Below are positions 5,939 through 8,827 of a DNA stretch of 8,827 bases, piece by piece. Numbering within the stretch: the stretch's first letter is position 1; every line of letters starts with the position of its first letter. Position numbers and translations under genes: made by a program. Origin of the DNA: Fusobacteriaceae bacterium (GTDB lineage Bacteria; Fusobacteriota; Fusobacteriia; Fusobacteriales; Fusobacteriaceae). The notes below the pieces were generated by a model. It was not told where the DNA came from. It ran no database searches and saw nothing but the letters and a program-made list of their open reading frames with translations. Location of the stretch: contig JAFGUR010000072.1 in the NCBI GenBank assembly GCA_016938425.1, forward strand, positions 1 through 8,827, in the 5' to 3' direction.

Positions 5939-6449
5939 AGTCGTTATTATATTTTGGTTTAATTTCTTCAGCATCATTATGAGGAACAATTTCATCATAA
6001 AAAGAATTTGCTTCCTTAAATTTAGGGTCATCAATTTTTATGTTGATGTCTGCTGGGACACATAACTGAACATTTTTTGAAATTTCAAAAAGTTTAGCTC
6101 CTTTAACATATAAAGAACCACTAACAAAGTCAATAACTCTTTGAGCTAATTTAGTATCAACATCATCTAAGTTAAGAACAACAATAACGTCCTTTGCAAT
6201 CCAATCACCTATTTTAGCGCAATCATAAAGATCATAGGGTTTATAAACTACCATTTGATAATTAATATTTGAATTTTCTTGAGCCATCTTTACCTTCTTT
6301 TCGTCAAGTTGAATAACACTAGGTTTTTTATTTTCAATATTCACAGGATCAACTTTAACTGGTTTTTTTTCCTTTTCTTTTTGAATAGGATTATTAGAAT
6401 CTTTTTCTTCAATATTAAAGTCAAACATTTTTTTAAAAGAATTAAACAT
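5937..6449 (-). CDS. sepF: SepF cell-division protein
   Basis: SepF anchors FtsZ to the inner membrane and organises the Z-ring. The 170-residue product shows its three parts. An N-terminal amphipathic helix (MFNSFKKMFDF, 1-11) would bind membrane. A charged linker of about 50 residues follows. The compact SepF domain spans about 65-132, with MVVYKPYDLYDCAKIGDWI, VVLNLDDVDTKLAQRVIDF and FVSGSLYVKGAKLFEI. The strand-turn 'DFVSG' (107-111) is the region that drives ring polymerisation in the family. The start at 6449 has AGGAGG seven bases upstream; a GTG six bases earlier lies one base from that site and is rejected. It is the last gene of the hemW-yggS-sepF operon, 11 bases after yggS, with which it is also linked in Gram-positive bacteria. 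Confidence 0.9.
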   Translation of the reverse strand: MFNSFKKMFDFNIEEKDSNNPIQKEKEKKPVKVDPVNIENKKPSVIQLDEKKVKMAQENSNINYQMVVYKPYDLYDCAKIGDWIAKDVIVVLNLDDVDTKLAQRVIDFVSGSLYVKGAKLFEISKNVQLCVPADINIKIDDPKFKEANSFYDEIVPHNDAEEIKPKYNND

Positions 6450-6456
6450 ACCCACA

Positions 6457-6462
6457 CCTCCT
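6457..6462 (-). promoter_or_regulatory. Ribosome-binding site of sepF, overlapping the yggS stop
   Basis: On the minus strand TAGGAGG merges the yggS TAG stop (6461-6463) with the AGGAGG site of sepF. It stands seven bases before ATG 6449. The overlap indicates translational coupling. Confidence 0.8.
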
Positions 6463-7141
6463 AGTTAAATAATTTGGAACCGATTCTTATTATAGTTGCT
6501 CCTTCTTCAAGAGCAATTTTATAATCATTACTCATCCCCATAGATAATTCTGTTAAAGTACCTTTAAAAATTTTATGATTTAATTCATCCTTTAACTCCC
6601 TTAAACCTCTAAAGGTATTTCTTATAATAGAATCTTCTTCAGTGTTCGGAGCCATTGTCATTAAGCCAATAATATTTAAATTAGAAAAAAATAATTGTCC
6701 AGAGAAGCTAAGAAGATCCTCTTTTTTAAAGCCGTGCTTACTTTCTTCACCAGAAATATTTACTTCTAATAAAACATTAATAACTCTATTATTTTGAAGA
6801 GCTTTTTTATTAAGTTCCTCTAATAAAGAGTACTCATGAACTGATTGGATTAAATCAATGTAATCTATTATATATTTAATTTTATTTTTTTGCAAGGTAC
6901 CAATATAATGCCAAGAGAGTTTATTAGATAATTTTTTTTCATCTAAAAATTCTTTTTTTTCTTTCATGGCTTGAACTCTATTTTCTCCAATTGTTAAAAC
7001 TCCTGCATTTATTAGGTTTATAAGACCTTCACCGTCAGTATATTTACTGGCACAAACAACTTTTATATTGTTGTTTTCTCCACAAATTTCTTTTATATCA
7101 TTTAAAATTTCTTCATAATTTTTTTTTATTTTATCAACCAC
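6461..7141 (-). CDS. yggS: YggS/PLPBP-family pyridoxal-phosphate homeostasis protein
   Basis: The 226-residue cytoplasmic protein binds pyridoxal 5'-phosphate (PLP) and keeps free PLP and related amino-acid pools in balance; no enzymatic reaction is established for the family. It has the single-domain barrel pattern related to alanine racemase. The PLP lysine is Lys33 in VCASKY. GENRVQ (52-57), WHYIGTLQKNK (76-86), SMGMSND (200-206), and the phosphate-binding end RIGSKLF (219-225; commonly RIGTAIFG elsewhere) are also present. The start is GTG, with AAAGGGGA ten bases upstream, a slightly long spacing; no better start exists. It follows hemW by 18 bases and precedes sepF by 11. This is the counterpart of ylmE beside ylmF/sepF in Bacillus division clusters. 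Confidence 0.92.
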   Translation of the reverse strand: MVDKIKKNYEEILNDIKEICGENNNIKVVCASKYTDGEGLINLINAGVLTIGENRVQAMKEKKEFLDEKKLSNKLSWHYIGTLQKNKIKYIIDYIDLIQSVHEYSLLEELNKKALQNNRVINVLLEVNISGEESKHGFKKEDLLSFSGQLFFSNLNIIGLMTMAPNTEEDSIIRNTFRGLRELKDELNHKIFKGTLTELSMGMSNDYKIALEEGATIIRIGSKLFN

Positions 7142-7151
7142 TTTAAGAGAA

Positions 7152-7159
7152 TCCCCTTT
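7152..7159 (-). promoter_or_regulatory. Ribosome-binding site for the GTG start of yggS
   Basis: AAAGGGGA on the minus strand starts immediately after the hemW TAG stop (7160-7162). It is ten bases from the GTG at 7141, which is long but still workable. No in-frame ATG lies between. Confidence 0.6.
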
Positions 7160-8230
7160 CTATAAAAATTTCTCGAAAACACTATTTCCTAAAAATAATC
7201 CTTTTCTTGTTAAGATATATCTATTTTCATATTTTTTTAAAAATCCATCATTTTCTAATTTTTGACATAAATCTATAATTTTATTCTCTGTTGGAAGAAT
7301 TCCTTTGTTTAGAAGCCTAAGCCCCAACATATATTCATATTCTTTCTTATCAAAAATCTCTTCTTTTTCTAGCCATGGTTTTTCAGAATTATCAATAGCT
7401 TCATAATATTTATTAAAACTAAGGACATTTTTTCCTCTAAAATTATTTGTATAGAAAGAAGCACCAATGCCTAAAGCTATATATTCTTTATTTTCCCAAT
7501 ATTTTGAATTGTGCCGAGCTTCCATGTTAGGCTTGGAAAAGTTAGAAATTTCATAGTGAACATAACCCATATCTTTTAATGTATCTATAATTAACTCAAA
7601 CATATCGGCTTCTAAGTCGTTGTCACATTCTTTTAAAATTCCTTTTTGTAACATATCCCAAAATGGTGTACCTTCTTCCCAAATTAAAGAATATATGGAA
7701 ATATGGTCTGGATTAAGAAGTTTGATAGTTTCCAAATCTTTTTTTAGTTCATCAATTCCTTGACCAGGAACAGCAAACATCAAATCAATAGAGATATTAT
7801 CAAAACCAGCATCTCTGGCATTGTTAAAAGTATTAATGGCTTTTTCAGAACTATGTAACCGTCCTAAAGTTGTAAGGATATCATCATTAAAACTTTGAAT
7901 ACCTATGCTTAGTCTATTTATACCATTTTTTTTGAAAGCTTTCAATTTATTTAAATTGGCTGTAGCAGGATTTAATTCAAGAGTTATTTCTGAATTTTTA
8001 TTATAATTCATTTCTTTTAAAATTCTTCCAATTTCATCAGGATCTAATAATGAAGGGGTACCACCACCAAAGTAAATAGTATCATATTCATAAGTAGGCC
8101 AATTTTTAAAATCTTTTATTAAATAGTCAACGTATCTCTTGCTCTCATCCAGTTTTCCTTCAAAAGAATGAAAATCGCAATACGCACATTTTTTCATACA
8201 AAAAGGTATATGTATATATATTGCATCCAT
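7160..8230 (-). CDS. hemW: HemW-type radical-SAM heme chaperone
   Basis: The 356-residue protein belongs to the HemN/HemW radical-SAM group. It is often labelled oxygen-independent coproporphyrinogen III oxidase, but its features fit HemW, a heme-binding chaperone that inserts heme into respiratory proteins. Seen are CMKKCAYC (11-18), the CxxxCxxC ligand set for the 4Fe-4S cluster, directly followed by Asp-Phe; GGGTPS (55-60) and ELNP (85-88) around the S-adenosylmethionine site; GIQSF (110-114); LGRLH (122-126); HYEISNFS (225-232); and HNSKYW (240-245). A C-terminal winged-helix-like HemN_C segment follows (about 290-356). It lacks the extra N-terminal extension of true HemN, supporting HemW. 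AGAGGAGA lies six bases before the ATG. It leads the hemW-yggS-sepF operon behind the promoter at 8306-8334. Whether heme proteins are present in this organism cannot be seen here. Confidence 0.9.
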   Translation of the reverse strand: MDAIYIHIPFCMKKCAYCDFHSFEGKLDESKRYVDYLIKDFKNWPTYEYDTIYFGGGTPSLLDPDEIGRILKEMNYNKNSEITLELNPATANLNKLKAFKKNGINRLSIGIQSFNDDILTTLGRLHSSEKAINTFNNARDAGFDNISIDLMFAVPGQGIDELKKDLETIKLLNPDHISIYSLIWEEGTPFWDMLQKGILKECDNDLEADMFELIIDTLKDMGYVHYEISNFSKPNMEARHNSKYWENKEYIALGIGASFYTNNFRGKNVLSFNKYYEAIDNSEKPWLEKEEIFDKKEYEYMLGLRLLNKGILPTENKIIDLCQKLENDGFLKKYENRYILTRKGLFLGNSVFEKFL

Positions 8231-8277
8231 AATATTTCTCCTCTAAGAACTATATTGGTTCTAAAAAAATTCGTATA

Positions 8278-8298
8278 TTTTGAAAATTAATTTCAAAA
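8278..8298. repeat. Inverted repeat at the hemW operon start site
   Basis: TTTTGAAA (8278-8285) and TTTCAAAA (8291-8298) are exact complements five bases apart, just downstream of the -10 box at 8306-8311. The expected transcription start lies on its upstream edge. It could be an operator or a hairpin at the 5' end of the transcript. A second, weaker pair (AGAAC/GTTCT, within 8246-8262) lies next to the ribosome-binding site. Confidence 0.4.
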
Positions 8299-8305
8299 GT
8301 AAGCT

Positions 8306-8334
8306 ATTTTATCATAAATATTCAAGTTTGTCAT
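8306..8334 (-). promoter_or_regulatory. Promoter of the hemW-yggS-sepF operon
   Basis: On the minus strand, ATGACA (complement at 8329-8334) and TAAAAT (complement at 8306-8311) are 17 bases apart, about 75 bases from the hemW start codon. This leaves a 5' leader of roughly 70 bases. Confidence 0.55.
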
Positions 8335-8396
8335 TAATATAAAGCCTTTGATTATGTTAAAGTCTTAGACAAAATAGAAATTAAATAAAAAAAACG

Positions 8397-8425
8397 TTGA
8401 CATAAAGTGTTAAATATTGTAGAAT
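8397..8425 (+). promoter_or_regulatory. Strong promoter of the tRNA pair
   Basis: Consensus TTGACA (8397-8402), a 17-base spacer and TAGAAT (8420-8425) place the transcription start a few bases before the first tRNA at 8437. Confidence 0.85.
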
Positions 8426-8436
8426 TATTGAGGTTC

Positions 8437-8512
<76 letters not shown>

Positions 8513-8526
8513 TAAATAAAATATTT

Positions 8527-8611
8527 GGTTGGGTTCCCGAGCGGTCAAAGGGAGCAGACTGTAAATCTGCCGGCTCTGCCTTCGAAGGTTCGAATCCTTC
8601 TCCAACCACCA
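8527..8611 (+). tRNA. tRNA-Tyr (anticodon GUA)
   Basis: This 85-base class II tRNA has acceptor GGTTGGG paired to TCCAACC (last pair G-T), anticodon stem GCAGA/TCTGC with loop CTGTAAA and anticodon GTA, and the long variable arm typical of bacterial tyrosine tRNAs. The T-arm includes GGTTCGAATCC, and CCA is encoded. It shares the promoter at 8397-8425 with tRNA-Thr. Confidence 0.96.
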
Positions 8612-8624
8612 TTTTAACTACAAG

Positions 8625-8679
8625 TTTATGCTTCTACTTAACCTAAGTAAAATAAGCGTAAAAGTGTGGATTTTTTTTT
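8625..8679 (+). terminator. Hairpin and T-run between tRNA-Tyr and tuf
   Basis: The outer arm TTTATGCTT (8625-8633) pairs with AAGCGTAAA (8654-8662; one G-T pair). The inner arm TACTTA (8635-8640) pairs with TAAGTA (8644-8649) around a three-base loop. A nine-T run follows at 8671-8679, but eight bases separate it from the stem. It may end the tRNA transcript, although the gap makes it a non-standard terminator. Confidence 0.45.
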
Positions 8680-8690
8680 ATAATGATTGG

Positions 8691-8719
8691 TTGACAACTT
8701 ATATTTAATGATGTAAAAT
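8691..8719 (+). promoter_or_regulatory. Strong promoter of tuf
   Basis: Consensus TTGACA (8691-8696), a 17-base spacer and TAAAAT (8714-8719) lie 35 bases upstream of the tuf start. tuf can therefore be transcribed independently of the tRNAs. Confidence 0.85.
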
Positions 8720-8753
8720 CACAAAGGAACGTAAAATATATTAGGAGGCGAAA

Positions 8754-8827
8754 ATGGCTAAAGAAAAATTTGAAAGAAGCAAACCCCATGTAAACGTAGG
8801 AACAATAGGACACGTTGACCATGGAAA
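8754..8827 (+). CDS. tuf: Elongation factor Tu, 5' end only
   Basis: The first 24 codons and part of the next are present; the gene runs off the window. The N-terminus MAKEKFERSKPHVNVGTIGH continues into VDHG with the P-loop GHVDHG(K) that binds GTP, a hallmark of EF-Tu, which delivers aminoacyl-tRNA to the ribosome. AGGAGG (8743-8748) lies five bases before the ATG. The gene has its own promoter and follows the threonine and tyrosine tRNA genes; it is not preceded here by fusA or rps genes, so it may be a tuf copy outside the str operon. Confidence 0.97.
   Translation, partial: MAKEKFERSKPHVNVGTIGHVDHG

Overview
The window is a very AT-rich stretch of bacterial chromosome. It carries strong sigma-70-type promoters, purine-rich Shine-Dalgarno sites and a secreted protein that looks like an outer-membrane beta-barrel. 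Together with the protein sequences, this best fits a member of the Fusobacteriota (a Fusobacterium/Cetobacterium/Ilyobacter-like organism). That placement is inference, because no marker was searched. I see no phage, insertion sequence, CRISPR array or defence island. The region reads as ordinary chromosome, with one decayed locus and a few regulatory details of interest.

Layout from left to right. Two GNAT acetyltransferase genes form a leftward pair (63-1087) driven by a good promoter. A second promoter facing right, only 39 bases away, drives a 45-residue membrane peptide (1252-1389). Next comes the remnant of a MORN-repeat gene (about 1431-1660). A rightward YdfG-type short-chain dehydrogenase (1748-2506) follows with its own promoter and ends at a bidirectional terminator. 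Facing it are a zinc-ribbon membrane protein (2548-3252), an exported PEBP/YbhB-like protein (3342-3920), and a Cof-type HAD phosphatase followed by an HxlR-family regulator as a tight pair (5125 down to 4013). A perfect 10-base palindrome lies at the predicted transcription start of the PEBP gene, just downstream of the HxlR gene. A divergent gene (5214-5852) encodes the outer-membrane-like protein and shares a bidirectional terminator with the next leftward operon.

That operon runs hemW - yggS - sepF (8230 down to 5937): a heme chaperone of the radical-SAM family, the PLP-homeostasis protein and the FtsZ-anchoring division protein. Each downstream ribosome-binding site lies on or directly against the preceding stop codon. 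The yggS-sepF linkage is the one known from Gram-positive division clusters. At the right edge a strong promoter drives tRNA-Thr(UGU) and tRNA-Tyr(GUA), followed by a separate strong promoter and the first 24 codons of tuf (EF-Tu). This is a compact form of the tRNA-tuf arrangement known from E. coli tufB.

Several start codons were moved from the longest possible frame to the one with a properly spaced ribosome-binding site: the dehydrogenase to 1748, the PEBP-like gene to 3920 and sepF to 6449.
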